A DNA stretch of 64,000 nt from Castanea sativa (GCF_040712315.1 NC_134017.1:10074001-10138000), one strand, 5' to 3'; counted from the first letter of the stretch, positions 1-12,157 are shown. Numbers and translations are program-made. The notes: generated from the sequence alone by a model not told the origin.

Positions 1-419
1 AAGATAGTAATCAAATAGCTGGTTCCCACCTCAAACGTAGCTACAAGCATAATATCACGTCTGAATATGTCATCATTTGTTTAGTGATATCTTTCCATCT
101 TAATTATTTCATAAAACAATTAAATTGCAAAGAAAAGAAACCACAACCAAACCCTCGGATCAGTTGCTAATCCAAACTCTGTATGTGAACAAAACTCGTG
201 CATAAAGAACTGTGTTCCTCCTAACTCTCTGTATATGAAGACAACTTGAGCATACAGTAGTTTGATCTTCATCTAGAGGCTATAACTCTGTAATTTGCAG
301 AGGTTGGCAATTGCAGTTTCAAAACAGTGAATGAAAAATATGATTGCTAACTAAGAAAGATGGAAAAAGTACACCGATGTAAGAAGATGCACAATGCAAT
401 TATGCTAACCAACCTTCAC
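1..419. other. AT-rich flank, duplicated at about 26.5-27.06 kb
   Basis: No gene is seen here. The stretch is recognisably the same sequence as about 26540-27060. Shared blocks include CATCATTTGTTTA followed by ATCTTTCCATCTT, and the block around GTTGGCAATTGCAG near 301. It is the 3' flank of the SET-like pseudogene copy on the minus strand and marks one edge of a local segmental duplication. Confidence 0.6.
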
Positions 420-1106
420 TCACCTCCATCTCCTTTGCTCCTCCTCTTCATCCATTGGAGTATACAATGCTAGTCGTTGCTTTGAGTTGCTCAACCTGAA
501 GTTTAGCAATACTTGTTTATTATGAAGTGCCTTAATAGCCACCAGAACAAGAGTCTTCAGGATAGAAATATTAGGTCCACCAAAAGCTGCTAAATCTTTT
601 CATCTTTACTTCTTCAGCTTTTCCAAACAATACATTGGGAATATAGACTCTCATATCCTTCTCAGTCAATGGGAAATCATAAGGGCAAATCATGACAAAT
701 GGGACCATACCCTTTGCACTTTGCAGGGTAGTTAGCAAAATGAAAGCTAACAGGTTTCCCCACTCCAAAACATCAGAACTCATTCCTGATTGTGTACCTA
801 CCAAAGGAGTATCGAGCAGCTTCCAAAATCCGCCTGAGCCTTTCTCAACACCTTGCATACCTTGTGATCAGATATGCGTTCTGCGCATCAACTCTTGTCT
901 ATCCAGGAATGTAATGATAGTACGTTGGAGAGTATATTGCGCCTGGCTAGAAGGCTATGACAGTACCAACATCTGCTTCACAATCTAATTATAAACCTTG
1001 ACTGGCTTCCTTGTGGGGTATATGAGATGGCTTGATATCAAGCTTGTAACATTGAGGTCCTTTTAGAGAGTTCAGCACAATTCAATGGTCTTGTTACAGG
1101 AACAAG
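420..1106 (-). pseudogene. SET-domain-like (SETD9-like) gene, 3' part, copy A (broken)
   Basis: Read on the minus strand, this begins with a segment like VPVTRPLNCAELS. It continues as GL*LDCEADVGTVIAF*PG, then YSPTYYHYIPG*TRVDAQN, then a block ending CPYDFPLTEKDMRVYIPN and VLFGKAEEVKMKRFSSFWW. It finishes with LLNFRLSNSKQR, YTPMDEEEEQRRWR and a TGA at 420-422. From memory this matches the C-terminal half of a plant SET-domain (SETD9-like) protein, whose SET core ends in an LLNYRLSN-type motif. That family name is recollection; the homology to copies B (27130-27556) and C (32938-33095) is seen directly. At least three in-frame stops and a disrupted middle make it a pseudogene. The matching N-terminal exon lies at 13899-14130, displaced by the Helitron and LTR-retrotransposon insertions. 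Confidence 0.65.
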
Positions 1107-1735
1107 TGTGCTCGAAAATCATTAGTAATTAGTACTTAAATGGGAGAACTGTGATACACACTACACATACACAAGCTCTTAAGTAAATGAGAACCAAATG
1201 GTTGGAATTTTGAATCATTAACAGAGACTTCTTCTGTACCTAAACATAAGTTACATATAGAAAACCCAAATAATGCAGGTATGGTCAAAACAATATGTGC
1301 TGTACATATAATTCTCTCTCTTTTATTCTCTTCACAAATTCATAAGCATAGTCATAAAAATCTATATATTACTAAAAGCTGAAGCGTAGCACTTAATGCT
1401 GCTGCACTCACATTAAGCCACGTCAGCGCCCACGTCATTATCTTTTTTCTTTTCATTTTCTTATAATTATTTTTAATATTTTTTTATTTCATATTTACAC
1501 TTCTCCAACTTTTCTCTCTCCCTTACCTTTTCATCTTCCCACTATTTCTCCAACCTTTCTTCTTTCCTCACCTTCTCATCTTCTCACTACCCTCTACATT
1601 AATATCATTCTTTATCTTTCCCTTCAACTTCTTCTATTTTTGTCTCTTCTAATTTAGATCCTCTTACTATAAATTTGTTACTATCTCTTTCATTTTATGC
1701 ATAGTTTTCCCTTACAAAAAAAAAAAAAAAAGGTT

Positions 1736-1744
1736 CTCTCTCTA

Positions 1745-1774
<30 letters not shown>
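1736..1774. repeat. (CT)n(CA)n microsatellite
   Basis: A compound CT then CA dinucleotide run inside Helitron A, directly after a 16-nt A run. Confidence 0.9.
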
Positions 1775-1775
<1 letters not shown>

Positions 1776-2238
1776 ATTTTTGGGTGGATTTTTATTTTTT
1801 ATTTTTCTTGCATCTTCACTTTAGGTTGATAATTTTTTATATTCTTTAATCTACTTTAGGTTAATGAAATTCAGTTTTGTTTTTTTTAATTGTTGTGTTT
1901 TTTTTCTCTCTCTTTGCTTGTTAAATGTTATCCTATTGCGTTATAAATGATTAAATATAGCATATAAAAATATAATATTATTCTACTACATAGCATGATT
2001 TGGATATTTTAATTTGGTAGTTATTGTAATTTGACAGCATGATTTTTATAGTGCTCAATTTAGATGTTAAACTATGAGACTTTAATCATTTTTGTTTATT
2101 TTTTAATCATTTGTAGTGGACAAAGTACACTTAATAATTGTATTATAAGTACTCTATAATGTCATTTATTTAGAGAAAATCAAAGGTTGGCTAAACAAAA
2201 ATTATTGGATGAGAAACAAATTTTATCTTTCGCAATTT

Positions 2239-2241
2239 TAC

Positions 2242-2284
<43 letters not shown>
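2239..2284. repeat. (TTA)n microsatellite
   Basis: About 14 uninterrupted ATT/TTA trinucleotide units inside Helitron A. Confidence 0.9.
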
Positions 2285-2855
2285 ACAATGCATATATAGA
2301 AATTTAATTCTTAGATTTTACTAATAATTGTTTATTTGATAATCTGATTTGGAAGACGAAATTAGAATTTCTACAAAGAAAATAATCTTAGTAGATTATA
2401 AACAACAAATTGTTTTCCTAATTGGTCCAATTAATCATAGTTAAGTTTTATTAATTTTTTTAGTTACTTTCTTTTAGTGTTTTGGATTGTAGGCAAAAAA
2501 AATAAGTTTGAGAAAGTTTGTTTAAAACTAAAAGAATAATTTCCAAATTTTATATTCTTTTTAATGATTCACAAATTGTTATAAATAAATTTTATTTAAA
2601 AATAAATATTTTCGTTAACTTACCTTTTGAATTGATGAGAAAATTTTATATTTTTTTCATTTTAGTACAACAAAAATGATTAAATTTATGATTTATGATT
2701 ATTTCTACATTACATTTATGATTATTCTTATAATAAATAAAAATATAATTAAAAAATACATTACTCTTTATTAAATAATTTTAAATTGTATAAAAAAATT
2801 TAATAAAACCACCATAAAAATAATTATCATGCGTAACATGCAGGTTCGCAGCTAG

Positions 2856-3261
2856 TTAAAATAAGTTCTAACTTCATTTGTTTTCTACATATAGACTAAA
2901 AATGGCATTGCTTAGCTATGTTAATAGCGGCATTAGTAAAAAATCGTTAATTGTTGACAGTTTGATGAAAAACCGTGATCACAACTATAGTTTGAATATG
3001 AAGTGAAAATTGGTGAAAATAAAAGAAAATTAATAAAGTTATAGAAACAAATAGAGCAAAATGAGATGTTGTGGACAAGGCTAATTAGATAAGAAAGGAT
3101 TCCAACTGTAGAGCCACATAGTTTTAGAACAAAATTAGAAATTGTGCAATGATAAAGCGGTATTTATGGAACATATTCTAAATTTTTGAGACTTTGGTTG
3201 ACAAATAGATCTGACACAAGTTATACCAATTGATAGGGATTTTTTTTTTAAAAGAAAATTG
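2856..3261. other. Intronic/intergenic remnant of SET-like copy A
   Basis: No coding potential is seen. The sequence after the Helitron (ATGGCATTGCTTAGCTATG) is shared with 27830-27900 and in part with 33360-33410, so it is probably intron or spacer of the duplicated pseudogene. Confidence 0.55.
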
Positions 3262-3266
3262 ATAGG
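3262..3266. repeat. Target-site duplication ATAGG (left)
   Basis: Identical to 13060-13064 immediately after the 3' LTR. Confidence 0.93.
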
Positions 3267-3745
3267 TGATAATACTGACGAAAATGGGATTGACAAAGAT
3301 AGGTATAGACGAAGCTGCCTTCACGGACGAACATGATCAGTATCCGCGTCATCAAAAAGAATTAATGCCATTCAATGCTGCCAATAAAGCTCCAACCGTT
3401 ACAAGACCAGCTGGACGAACCGATGGGAACGCATTAAAGTCCATAACTCCACCAGAGACGTTATCAGGGAGTCATTAACACTCCAACGGCCATAATCCCC
3501 AAGGGTATATAAAACCCTCACAACACCAATACAAGGTACGAAAAAAGACAGCATCACAACCTGAATCATTTTTATTGACATTTCGATTATCATCTTCTTT
3601 GGTACTGACTTTATCATCGGAGGCGTTGTGGCAGGCACCACACCGGTGACCACTTGAGTAAGTTCTTGCTCCCGCAGGGTCGTCAGAGTACATCCAGGAG
3701 CCATCTGGACGAGTCCCAGCAAACCAACGAGGTACTGCTTCATCA
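3267..3745 (+). repeat. 5' LTR (479 bp)
   Basis: Starts TGATAATACTGACGAA and ends TGCTTCATCA. It contains 15 bp (AATGGGATTGACAAA) at about 3283-3297 that the 3' LTR lacks. Otherwise it is nearly identical to 12595-13059. Confidence 0.95.
3506..3513 (+). promoter_or_regulatory. LTR TATA box
   Basis: TATATAAA in the 5' LTR, conserved in the 3' LTR at 12819-12826. It is the likely Pol II core promoter for the genomic RNA. Confidence 0.7.
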
Positions 3746-3770
3746 GTTTGGCGCCGTCTGTGGGGACGAC
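3746..3770 (+). other. Primer-binding-site-like box
   Basis: GTTTGGCGCCGTCTGTGGGG follows the 5' LTR directly. The GGCGCCGTCTGTGGGGA box is recalled from Tat/RIRE2-type elements as the region pairing with the tRNA primer. Pairing with a particular tRNA was not checked. Confidence 0.7.
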
Positions 3771-3809
3771 TTTCTCATACAACCAGAACGTGGTTCCTAC
3801 CAGCTCCAG

Positions 3810-6800
3810 ATGGAATCTAACCAGGACTCAGCGGCCTTGGCGCAGCAAGTCCGAAATCTCGCAGCCACCGTCGAAGAACTTACCAGACAGAATCAAGAGA
3901 TGAGACAGAGGTTACAGCAAGAGGAGAACCGGTCGAGAGCTGTCCAAGAGGACGAGGGGGATAGCCATGGAAGAAGTGACCGACGGAGAACGGTAACCCC
4001 AGAGGAACAGCATTCTGACATCCTCCAAGAGATGAGGAAGGAGATGGATGAATTAAGAAACGCTATCAAAGAAAAGACCGATCGAAGCCTGGATAAAATG
4101 GTCAGAGCGACGGACTCCCCTTTTACCATGGCAGTCCTAGAACGACCGGTACCAGCGAAATTTCGGCTACCTCAGCTTGAGCCTTTTGACGGGCTCAAAG
4201 ATCCCCAAGATCACCTTAACACCTTCAAGACGACCTTAGGCCTTCAACAGCCCCCTGACGAGATCATGTGTCGTTCATTCCCCACTACGCTGAAGGGAGC
4301 TGGACGAGAATGGTTCACGAGATTGCCCACTTCGTCCATCGACAACTTTGAGCAGTTAAGTAGTGCTTTCCTGTGCCATTTCGTCGGGGGACAACGTCCC
4401 AAAAGACCAGCGGATCACCTACTTACTATTAAGCAAGGAGAGAGGGAGACCTTGCGATCGTATGTAAAACGCTTCACTCGGGAGACTCTAGAGGTGGACG
4501 ATGCAGACGATAAGGTCCAACTGACGACATTTAAGGCAGGGCTTAAGTCCAGAGAATTAGTCGTCTCGTTAGCAAAGAATCCGCCCCGGACGATGGCAGA
4601 GATGTTATTGAAAGCTCAAAAGTACATGAATGCTGAGGACGCACTGGCGGCCATCGTAGACGAGGGGAAGCTAAAGACGGAAGGAAGGAAGGAAGACGAA
4701 CGCAGGAGACAAAAGAGGGAGCGTCCGAGCCGCCGAGGAGGTGACACCGACAGGCGAAAAGACGAGAAAGCTCCACAACCGATAAAATTCACGCCTCTAA
4801 TTATGCCTGTTGACAAAATTTTGACACAGATCCAGGATCAACACCACCTAAAGTGGCCGAGGCCCTTGCACTCGTCACCAAGTGTGCGGGACAAAAGCAA
4901 ATACTGCCGATTCCACAAGGACCACGGCCATTACACAGAAGATTACCGAGATCTGAAGGGACAGATAGAAGAATTGATACAGAAAGGAAAACTTCAGAAG
5001 TACGTAAAGAAGGGGGACTCCAGCAGGTTCAGAGAGGGCGACACGAGCCAACGAGAGCCCTCGTCCAAAAACGAGAGTCGCCAATCTCAACCACAAGAAG
5101 TGATCGGGGAGATAAGCACGATAGCAGGAGGACCTTTCGTGGGGGGATCGTACAAGTCCCTCAAGAAAGCATACCAGAGACAAGTAAACAGTGTCCATAT
5201 GGAACCCCCGTTGAAACAAAGACGGACGAACCAAGATATATTCTTCAGCGAAGAGGACGCAAGGGGAGTCAGGCAGCCCCATAACGACCCTCTGGTGATA
5301 GCACTCACAATTGAAGGGTTCAATACTAAAAGGATCCTCGTCGACAACGGTAGCTCTGCAGACATTATGTACCTATCGGCCTTCCAACAGTTGAAACTAG
5401 GTCCTGGTAGATTGCGCCCGTTTGAGTCCCCCCTCGTCAGCTTTAGCGGTTACAGGGTATACCCCAAGGGCATTGTGACACTAAAAGTCACGATAGGCGC
5501 CTACCCGAAGCAGCAGACCCGTCATCTGGACTTCCTGGTTGTGGACTGCCCCTCTTCGTACAATGTGATCATTGGTAGGCCCACGCTCAACCGGTGGAAG
5601 GCAGCAACGTCCACCTACTGCCTAAAGATAAAATTCCCAACTGAAGACGGAGTCGGTGAGGTAAAAGGAGACCAAGTCTTGGCCAGAGAATGCTACCAGG
5701 CCGTGTTGGCTGCAGGAGAAAACCACACATGGACGATCGAGAGAGAAAAAGAAGACAAAATGGAAGCCCTGGAAACGGTGGAACTCGTTGAGGGGGAAAG
5801 CTCAAAGGTGACGAGGATAGGTACAACTATAAGCCCCAAGATGAGGAATGAACTCGTCCGTTTCCTTAAAGGAAATTTGGACGTATTTGCATGGAGTCAC
5901 GAAGATATGCCGGGCATACCATGCCAGGTAATCCAGCACGAGCTGAAGACAGATCCCGAGAAGAAACCCGTCCAGCAGAAACGACGGGTCTTTGCCCCCA
6001 ATCGAAACCAAGCAATCAAGGAAGAAGTTAACAGATTGTTGCAGGCAGACTTCATCCGAGAAGTTTACTATCCCGAATGGCTGGCCAACATCGTGCTAGT
6101 GAAGAAAGCAAATGGCAAGTGGAGAATGTGTGTAGACTTCACGGACCTGAACAAGGCCTGCCCGAAAGATAGTTTTCCCCTGCCAAGGATAGATCAGTTG
6201 GTAGACTCTACGGCTGGACATAAATTACTAACATTCATGGATGCATTTTCAGGTTACAACCAGATAAAGATGGCTGAGGAAGATCAGGAAAAAACTGCTT
6301 TCATCACAAGCCAAGGACTCTACTGCTATAAAGTAATGCCCTTCGGACTAAAAAACGCAGGAGCAACGTACCAAAGACTGGTAAACAAGATGTTTTGCAA
6401 GCAAATTGGGAGGAATATGGAGGTATATGTGGACGATATTCTCGTCAAGAGCAAAGAAGAGTTGACTCACCTGGACGACCTGGGAGAGACATTTAACACC
6501 CTCCGAAGGTACCAGATGAAGCTCAATCCTAGCAAGTGTGTGTTTGGAGTAGCTTCAGGAAAGTTCTTAGGGTTCATGGTATCCCAGAGAGGAATAGAAG
6601 CAAACCCAGAGAAGGTGCAAGCAATACTCAACATGACATCACCCAAGACCGTCAAGGATGTCCAAAAACTCACAGGAAGGATAGCTGCACTCAATAGGTT
6701 CGTCTCTAAAGCGACGGATAAATGTCTCCCATTTTTCAAAACATTGAAGCAAGCCTTCGCCTGGACTGACGAATGTGAGGCAGCTTTTCAAGAGCTGAAG

Positions 6801-8969
6801 CGTTACCTCGGTAGCCCGCCCATCTTGAGTCCCTCAAAAGCAGGGGAAAGCCTTTCTCTATACCTGGCGGCATCAGCCACGGCCGTCAGTGCGGCCTTAA
6901 TTCGAGAGGAAGATAAGAAACAGCTCCCAGTTTATTATGTCAGCCAAGCCTTCCAAGGAGCAGAGGCCCGGTATCCCAGGATTGAGAAGATTGTTTTCGC
7001 CCTAATAGTGGCTTCACGAAAGCTACGACCATACTTCGAAGCACACCCTATCCTTGTAATGACGGATCAACCCATCAGGAAATCCATGAACAAGCCTGAA
7101 GCAGCTGGGAGAATGGTCCAATGGGCAATCGAACTCAGCCAGTTCGACATCGAATACCATCCCAGAACGGCCATCAAGGCGCAAGCTCTGGCAGATTTCA
7201 TAGCGGAGTTCACCTTTCCAGACGATGACGACGACAAAAACGAGGTGGAACGTTGGACGATTCAGACTGACGGATCGTCAACCCAAAAGAGGGGTGGAGT
7301 AGGGGTCATTATAAACACCCCCGATGGAGAAAAACTCCAATATGGAGTCCAATTAAAATTCCCGGCAACCAACAACGAGGCTGAGTACGAAGGCATACTG
7401 ACGGGATTGAGACTTGGCAAAGCCCTCGGGATTAAGAACTTGCTTATTCAGAGCGACTCGAAACTGGCAATAGGGCAGATCAGGGAAGAGTATGAGGCGA
7501 AGGAAGAGAGGATGCAGAAATACCTCAAGCTGATTAAACATCTAGCTCATGGGTTCGACAAGTTGGACTTCGTCCGGATCCCAAGAAACCAGAATGCAGC
7601 GGCAGACGAGGTTGCAAAAATGGCCTCGTCCGAAGAAGAACCATCGAACAATGAGATTCTCATAGAGATTCAGAAGTACCCTAGCATCGAGGAAGTCCCG
7701 GTATTCCCTATCCAGAACATAGGTGGTTGGATGGCACCGATCATCTCATATCTTCAAGACGGGCATCTCCCTCATGACTCGATGGAGGCCAGGAAGATTA
7801 AAGCAAGGGCGGCCAGATTCACAATTTTGAATGATACCTTATACAAAAGAGGATTCTCCTTGCCTTATTTGAAGTGTATCGACGAGGAAGAAGCTAAGTA
7901 CATCCTCCACGAAATCCACGAGGGGATTTGCGGAGACCACGCCGGGCCCAGGTCCTTGGTAAGCAAAGTTATTAGAACAGGATATTTTTGGCCAACTATG
8001 CAGGCAGACGCTACGGAGCTCGTCAAGAGGTGCGATAAGTGCCAGAGGTTCGGGAACGTCCAGAGGCTGCCAGCAGAAAAGATGACAACGATTACCTCCC
8101 CTTGGCCATTCGCACAATGGGGGATTGATATCGTCGGCCCATTACCCCTGGGAAAAGGACAGGTACGATTCTTACCCGTCGCTATCGACTACTTCACTAA
8201 ATGGGTTGAAGCAGAAGCGATAGCAACGATCACAGAGGCGAGAACCCGTAGCTTCGTGTGGAGAAATATAATTTGCAGGTTCGGGATTCCGCAAACGATC
8301 ATTTCAGATAATGGCCGACAGTTCGACAGCCAGGGATTTAGAAACTTTTGCTCGGGTCTAGGTATCAAGAATAAGTTCTCGTCACCTGGGCACCCACAGT
8401 CTAACGGGCAGATGGAAGTAACTAATCGAACGCTGCTCAGGATCATCAAAGCACGACTAGACGAAGCTAAGGGCGCGTGGCCAGAAGAATTGCCCAACGT
8501 CTTGTGGGCCTACAGGACAACAGCAAGAACCCCCACGGGAGAGACGCCTTTCAGGCTCACTTATGGCACTGAAGCAGTAATCCCAGTCGAGGTGGGTATG
8601 GCTAGCACCAGGCGAGAAGTATTCCGCGAGGAGAACAACGACGACCAGCTTCGAATCAATCTGGATTGCTTAGACGAGGTAAGGGACAAAGCCTCGAACA
8701 TGACGATGAAGTACCAGCAGAAGATGACTGAATACTACAACAAAAGGGTCAAGCTTAGAAGACTAGATATTGGCGACCTCATCTTACGTAAGGTGACGAT
8801 TGCAACTGGAAACTCCGCCCACGGGAAACTCGGTCCCACTTGGGAAGGACCTTATAAAGTCGTGCACTACTCCCAACAAGGTAGCTATCACTTGGAGACC
8901 CTAGACGGACAAAAACTCCCACGACCTTGGAACATAGAACACTTGAAGAAATACCACCCACAGATGTAA
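3810..8969 (+). CDS. Gag-Pol polyprotein of the Tat-type retrotransposon
   Basis: One open frame of 1719 aa from ATG 3810; an in-frame ATG at 3654 lies inside the LTR and is not used here. The order by residue is as follows. An N-terminal coiled coil (about 5-40) precedes retrotransposon Gag (about 118-280). A knuckle-like CRFHKDHGH follows near 365, with the expected final Cys replaced by Tyr (TEDY). The protease motif VDNGSSADI is near 511. Reverse transcriptase spans about 750-930 with YVDDILV. A first RNase H is at about 990-1135, and a second RNase H with TDGSS is at about 1147-1275. Integrase has an HHCC finger ([12 protein letters not shown]) and D, D, E residues in GIDIVGP, SDNG and QMEVTNRT, near 1438, 1500 and 1536. 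Its role is copying genomic RNA into cDNA and integrating it. No stop or frameshift was found, so the frame may still be functional. Confidence 0.95.
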   Translation: MESNQDSAALAQQVRNLAATVEELTRQNQEMRQRLQQEENRSRAVQEDEGDSHGRSDRRRTVTPEEQHSDILQEMRKEMDELRNAIKEKTDRSLDKMVRATDSPFTMAVLERPVPAKFRLPQLEPFDGLKDPQDHLNTFKTTLGLQQPPDEIMCRSFPTTLKGAGREWFTRLPTSSIDNFEQLSSAFLCHFVGGQRPKRPADHLLTIKQGERETLRSYVKRFTRETLEVDDADDKVQLTTFKAGLKSRELVVSLAKNPPRTMAEMLLKAQKYMNAEDALAAIVDEGKLKTEGRKEDERRRQKRERPSRRGGDTDRRKDEKAPQPIKFTPLIMPVDKILTQIQDQHHLKWPRPLHSSPSVRDKSKYCRFHKDHGHYTEDYRDLKGQIEELIQKGKLQKYVKKGDSSRFREGDTSQREPSSKNESRQSQPQEVIGEISTIAGGPFVGGSYKSLKKAYQRQVNSVHMEPPLKQRRTNQDIFFSEEDARGVRQPHNDPLVIALTIEGFNTKRILVDNGSSADIMYLSAFQQLKLGPGRLRPFESPLVSFSGYRVYPKGIVTLKVTIGAYPKQQTRHLDFLVVDCPSSYNVIIGRPTLNRWKAATSTYCLKIKFPTEDGVGEVKGDQVLARECYQAVLAAGENHTWTIEREKEDKMEALETVELVEGESSKVTRIGTTISPKMRNELVRFLKGNLDVFAWSHEDMPGIPCQVIQHELKTDPEKKPVQQKRRVFAPNRNQAIKEEVNRLLQADFIREVYYPEWLANIVLVKKANGKWRMCVDFTDLNKACPKDSFPLPRIDQLVDSTAGHKLLTFMDAFSGYNQIKMAEEDQEKTAFITSQGLYCYKVMPFGLKNAGATYQRLVNKMFCKQIGRNMEVYVDDILVKSKEELTHLDDLGETFNTLRRYQMKLNPSKCVFGVASGKFLGFMVSQRGIEANPEKVQAILNMTSPKTVKDVQKLTGRIAALNRFVSKATDKCLPFFKTLKQAFAWTDECEAAFQELKRYLGSPPILSPSKAGESLSLYLAASATAVSAALIREEDKKQLPVYYVSQAFQGAEARYPRIEKIVFALIVASRKLRPYFEAHPILVMTDQPIRKSMNKPEAAGRMVQWAIELSQFDIEYHPRTAIKAQALADFIAEFTFPDDDDDKNEVERWTIQTDGSSTQKRGGVGVIINTPDGEKLQYGVQLKFPATNNEAEYEGILTGLRLGKALGIKNLLIQSDSKLAIGQIREEYEAKEERMQKYLKLIKHLAHGFDKLDFVRIPRNQNAAADEVAKMASSEEEPSNNEILIEIQKYPSIEEVPVFPIQNIGGWMAPIISYLQDGHLPHDSMEARKIKARAARFTILNDTLYKRGFSLPYLKCIDEEEAKYILHEIHEGICGDHAGPRSLVSKVIRTGYFWPTMQADATELVKRCDKCQRFGNVQRLPAEKMTTITSPWPFAQWGIDIVGPLPLGKGQVRFLPVAIDYFTKWVEAEAIATITEARTRSFVWRNIICRFGIPQTIISDNGRQFDSQGFRNFCSGLGIKNKFSSPGHPQSNGQMEVTNRTLLRIIKARLDEAKGAWPEELPNVLWAYRTTARTPTGETPFRLTYGTEAVIPVEVGMASTRREVFREENNDDQLRINLDCLDEVRDKASNMTMKYQQKMTEYYNKRVKLRRLDIGDLILRKVTIATGNSAHGKLGPTWEGPYKVVHYSQQGSYHLETLDGQKLPRPWNIEHLKKYHPQM

Positions 8970-9082
8970 ATCGAGAATGTACCAATTCGTCAAAATTAAT
9001 GAAATAATGGTTCAAATAATGTGTTCGTACAGGTACCAAGTCCCGGAGACCCTGAAAACAAAATCAAAAATAAAAAAAAATG
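8970..9082 (+). other. Post-pol untranslated spacer
   Basis: Short AT-rich spacer between the pol stop and the tandem array. No frame is visible. Confidence 0.6.
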
Positions 9083-9650
9083 TCTAAGTAATAAGATTCC
9101 GCATCGACGGATGTACATTACTGACGAATGCAAAATAAAAAAAAATGCCTAAGTAATAAGATTCCGCATCGACGGATGTACATTACTGACGAAGGAAAAA
9201 CAAAAAAAAAAGCCTAAGTAATAAGATTCCGCATCGACGGATGTACATTACTGACGAAGGCAAAATCAAAAGCCTAAGTAATAAGATTCCGCATCGACGG
9301 ATGTACATTACTGACGAAGTAATAAGATTCCGCATCGACGGATGTACATTACTGACGAAGGCAAAACAAAAAAAGCCTAAGTAATAAGATTCCGCATCGA
9401 CGGATGTACATTACTGATGAAGGCAAAACAAAAAAAAAGGGCCTAAGTAATAAGATTCCGCATCGACGGATGTACATTACTGACGAAGGCAAAATAAAAA
9501 AAAATGCCTAAGTAATAAGATTCTACGTCGACGGATGTACATTACTGACGAAGGCAAAAATAAAAAAAAATTTCCTAAGTACAGAGGAAAGCTTAAGCAA
9601 TGACGTTCCCACCGGATGAGCATACATTGAAGGTGAATGCAAAAAAAAAA
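9083..9650. repeat. Tandem array of about 60-bp units inside the retrotransposon
   Basis: Eight near-identical copies of a unit built on TAAGTAATAAGATTCCGCAT and CGACGGATGTACATTACTGA, separated by A-rich linkers of variable length. A degenerate ninth copy follows to about 9650. One unit (near 9310) lacks its linker. The array lies between pol and the antisense gene. Arrays in this region are common in Tat-like elements. It could act as a terminator or insulator for the two opposing transcripts; that role is inference. Confidence 0.9.
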
Positions 9651-9856
9651 ATTTGACACACAGGTGAACATGTCCAAGTAGATACGATATTATAAAAGCC
9701 TAAAACCAAAGGCCATTGCTCAAAAAAAAAAAAAAAACCCATAAACACTGGGCTAAAAATACACATGAAAATTTCTAGTTGTCCAGGAAATTGAGCCTGA
9801 AAAACATGTCAGGCACCTCAAAAAAAAAAAAAGAAACAAACTTCTTAATAACAGGT

Positions 9857-11882
9857 TCAAACACCCGGATCGGCATCGTCTTCAGCTGGGGCATCGAGGG
9901 CAGGGGCATCGAATACGCTAGCATCAGGTACGTCCCCAGGAGCTTCGGCGGCGGCGGCTTGGGCGGCCTCGTCAGCAGAGATCTCCCTGTCGACCTCCTC
10001 CATATCCAGCGCCTCCAAATCTACCCCGGAAGGATGCTTGATGCAATACCTCCTCAAGAGCTCGAACCCCTTAAAGTACCAGCTGAAGAGCACGGAGTTG
10101 TACTCTTCGGTCTGCTGGAAGCCCTCGATGGCCCTAGTGGCGACGACCTTAATTTTTTCCTTCGCGGCTGCGAGCTGCTCGTCCTTTTCCAGAACTAGCT
10201 GCTGCTCAACCTTAAGATCGTCGCCCAGCTTTTTGACCTCGTCCTTGTATTGGTGAACGTCCTCCATCGCGGTTATTAGATCCCTCTTCAGCTTCGAGTT
10301 CTCCATCTCCAGGACTTTGATCCGAGAAAGCGAAGACTCGACCTTGGCTTCCTGAGCTTGATACTCCGCTGAAAAATGGACGGCTTCCCCCAACACCTAA
10401 AAAAAAAAAAAAAAAGGGGCATGCAAAAGAATAAATAAGAAAGGGAGGGGCATATATGTAAAGGCGTCATGAGAAACAAACAGGTTACCTGGACGAGTTT
10501 ATGGATGTGACGACCCATCAACTCAGCTGGAGTCGAACCTGAAAGCACCTTCAGGTCCTCAGCATTCACGACCCCATGAGCCCGATCCGTCGCCAACCTC
10601 TCGTCATCCCAAATAGTGGACGAGCCGGCGGCCTCCTTTCCTCTATCCGATGTGCGAGGCCTCTTGGAAGCAGGTGTCGGGATTTCTTCTACCGAAGTGG
10701 CCGGAGAAGCCGTCCTCGTCGTCTCGGCACCCGAAACCACGGGTGTGGTCGAGGCCGTCGGAGTAACGGAAGCAACTTTGCCTTTCACACGAACCACCTT
10801 CTTCCCGAGGTTCGACAAAGGTTCGTCTTTCTTGGACCTCATTTTCTCATACATACCCTTGTTGAATTTCGTCGTCATCTCTGCGAAAGGGAAAGGTTCT
10901 ATAAGAGAAAGAGCAAATCAAACAAGTACAGCCTCAGGGTCGAGATCGACGAATTCAAAAGCTTACTCTTCTTTCCCTCGATATCAAGGCTCCGCAAGAC
11001 GTAGGGAGATGGATCGGGCCCGAGGTTGTAGAAAGCGAGTGTCCTCGGGTCTACCAAGTCGTCCCAGTTTTCAATGGACTGGGAATACGTGATGGCCGCC
11101 TCGACGCGCTCCTTGTATCTACTTTTCAACTTCGGTCTTCGTTTAGCTGCACAAGAACGAAGGGAATTAGTAACAATCACCTCAAAAAAAATATATGTAA
11201 AAAAAAAAAAAAAAAAAGCGAGAAAGGAGACTGACGCACCTAAGGTCGGGGTTCCCCACCGACGAAGCAACCTGGGGATCTCACCCCAGTCCTGGCTAGA
11301 GGGAGTCTCAAAATCGTCCCTAGACACAAACACAAATCTGGACTTCCAGTACCTGAAGGACGAAGGTAAGCCCTTGACGATCCTGGTTCTTCTCTCCCAA
11401 GGTACTAGCTCGTAGTACCCGTACTCTTTGGACTCTTTTAGACGGTATAGATAGACGAGCTCATTTACTTTAATCATATCCCCGTTAGCGGCCAACCATA
11501 TTTCCATACAGTTGACCACTATTCTCCACGAATTGGGCATAAGCTGCCCGAGGGCAATCCCCAGATACGCCAGGAGCTCCATCACAAACGGGTGGACAGG
11601 AAGCCTAAGTCCACAAGTGAAAGCGGCCTCATAGAGGCACACTTCACCGGGGAAAAACGAGCAAGCCCTATCGTCGTCAGTGGGGCGACGAACACGAACC
11701 CGCTCTGGAAACTGAAACCTATCCCTAAACCGACTGACGGCGTCAGAATCTAACCCGCACGGCTCCACGAGGGCATGAAAAGCCCTAACCTCTCTAAAAG
11801 TCGAAACGGCTGTATCTCCCTCCATAGGGTCATCGCTAGACGACAACCCAGTATCGAGGTCACTAGACCTAACTTCAGACAT
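9857..11882 (-). CDS. Antisense retrotransposon gene, putative gypsy-type transposon domain protein, 4 exons
   Basis: Proposed exons on the minus strand are 11882-11240, 11146-10967, 10880-10489 and 10396-9857 (584 aa). All three introns (93, 86 and 92 bp) have GT and AG ends, and the frame stays open through every junction. Exon 1 carries the domain often annotated as putative gypsy-type transposon: FRDRFQFPERVRVR, FPGEVCLYEAAFTCGLRLPV, GQLMPNSWRIVV, LYRLKESKEYGYYELVPW, FRYWKSRFVFVS. Exon 3 is Ser/Thr/Ala-rich and basic (KRPRTSDRG). Exon 4 is a coiled coil followed by an acidic Ala/Asp tail ending DADPGV. The start was placed at MSEVRSSDLD (11882). The frame stays open upstream to 12155, and a possible 5' UTR donor (CGAG^GTAAGC) sits near 12240. 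The protein's function is unknown. The domain is recalled as typical of antisense frames in Tat elements. Confidence 0.72.
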
Positions 11883-12157
11883 CAACTGTAACTCCTTCAC
11901 CAAGCCTTCAAACCAATCGACCGACTCTCGGAGCAATGGAAACAAATCCCCTAAAACAACACCTAAGCTGCTACCTTCAAAAACAAAACCCCTCAAATTG
12001 GGAAAAGCGCCTAAAGACCCCCCTAAGCGAGCAAAAAGAAAAGAAATTGAAGGACAAGCTTCCCTAACCTCTAAATTGCTGACCATGAACTCCCAGTCTA
12101 AAAAGAAAAATGCTAAAATTCCCACAAAAAAGAGGGGAGAAACAAACAAAGACACAG

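Larger units (their letters stand above)
1361..2855 (+). mobile_element. Non-autonomous Helitron A
   Basis: The element starts TCTATATATTACTAAAAGC directly after an A and ends CTAG directly before a T, the canonical Helitron A^T insertion. A short stem-loop (CATG, loop CGTAA, CATG at 2829-2840) precedes the CTAG by about 11 nt. The two paralogous segments lack it: both 27775-27800 and 33325-33350 read CATAAAAATTAAAATGCC or nearly so across the exact junction. The 1495-bp body is AT-rich and holds a (TTA)n tract. No Rep/helicase reading frame is visible, so movement would need a partner element in trans. Confidence 0.88.

Noticed and set aside
692..988. Plus-strand 98-aa frame
   Set aside because: Antisense shadow of the SET-like pseudogene, which has recognisable motifs on the minus strand.
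3399..3782. Minus-strand frames of 127 and 72 aa across the 5' LTR
   Set aside because: They lie in the LTR, are repeated in the 3' LTR with differences, and match no family.
9083..9570. Regularly spaced repeats that look like a CRISPR array
   Set aside because: The spacers are A-rich linkers, not unique sequences, and the array lies inside a plant retrotransposon. It is a tandem repeat.
9779..11092. Several plus-strand frames of 70-160 aa opposite the antisense gene
   Set aside because: They are shadows of the minus-strand exons. The recognisable domain and splice sites are all on the minus strand.
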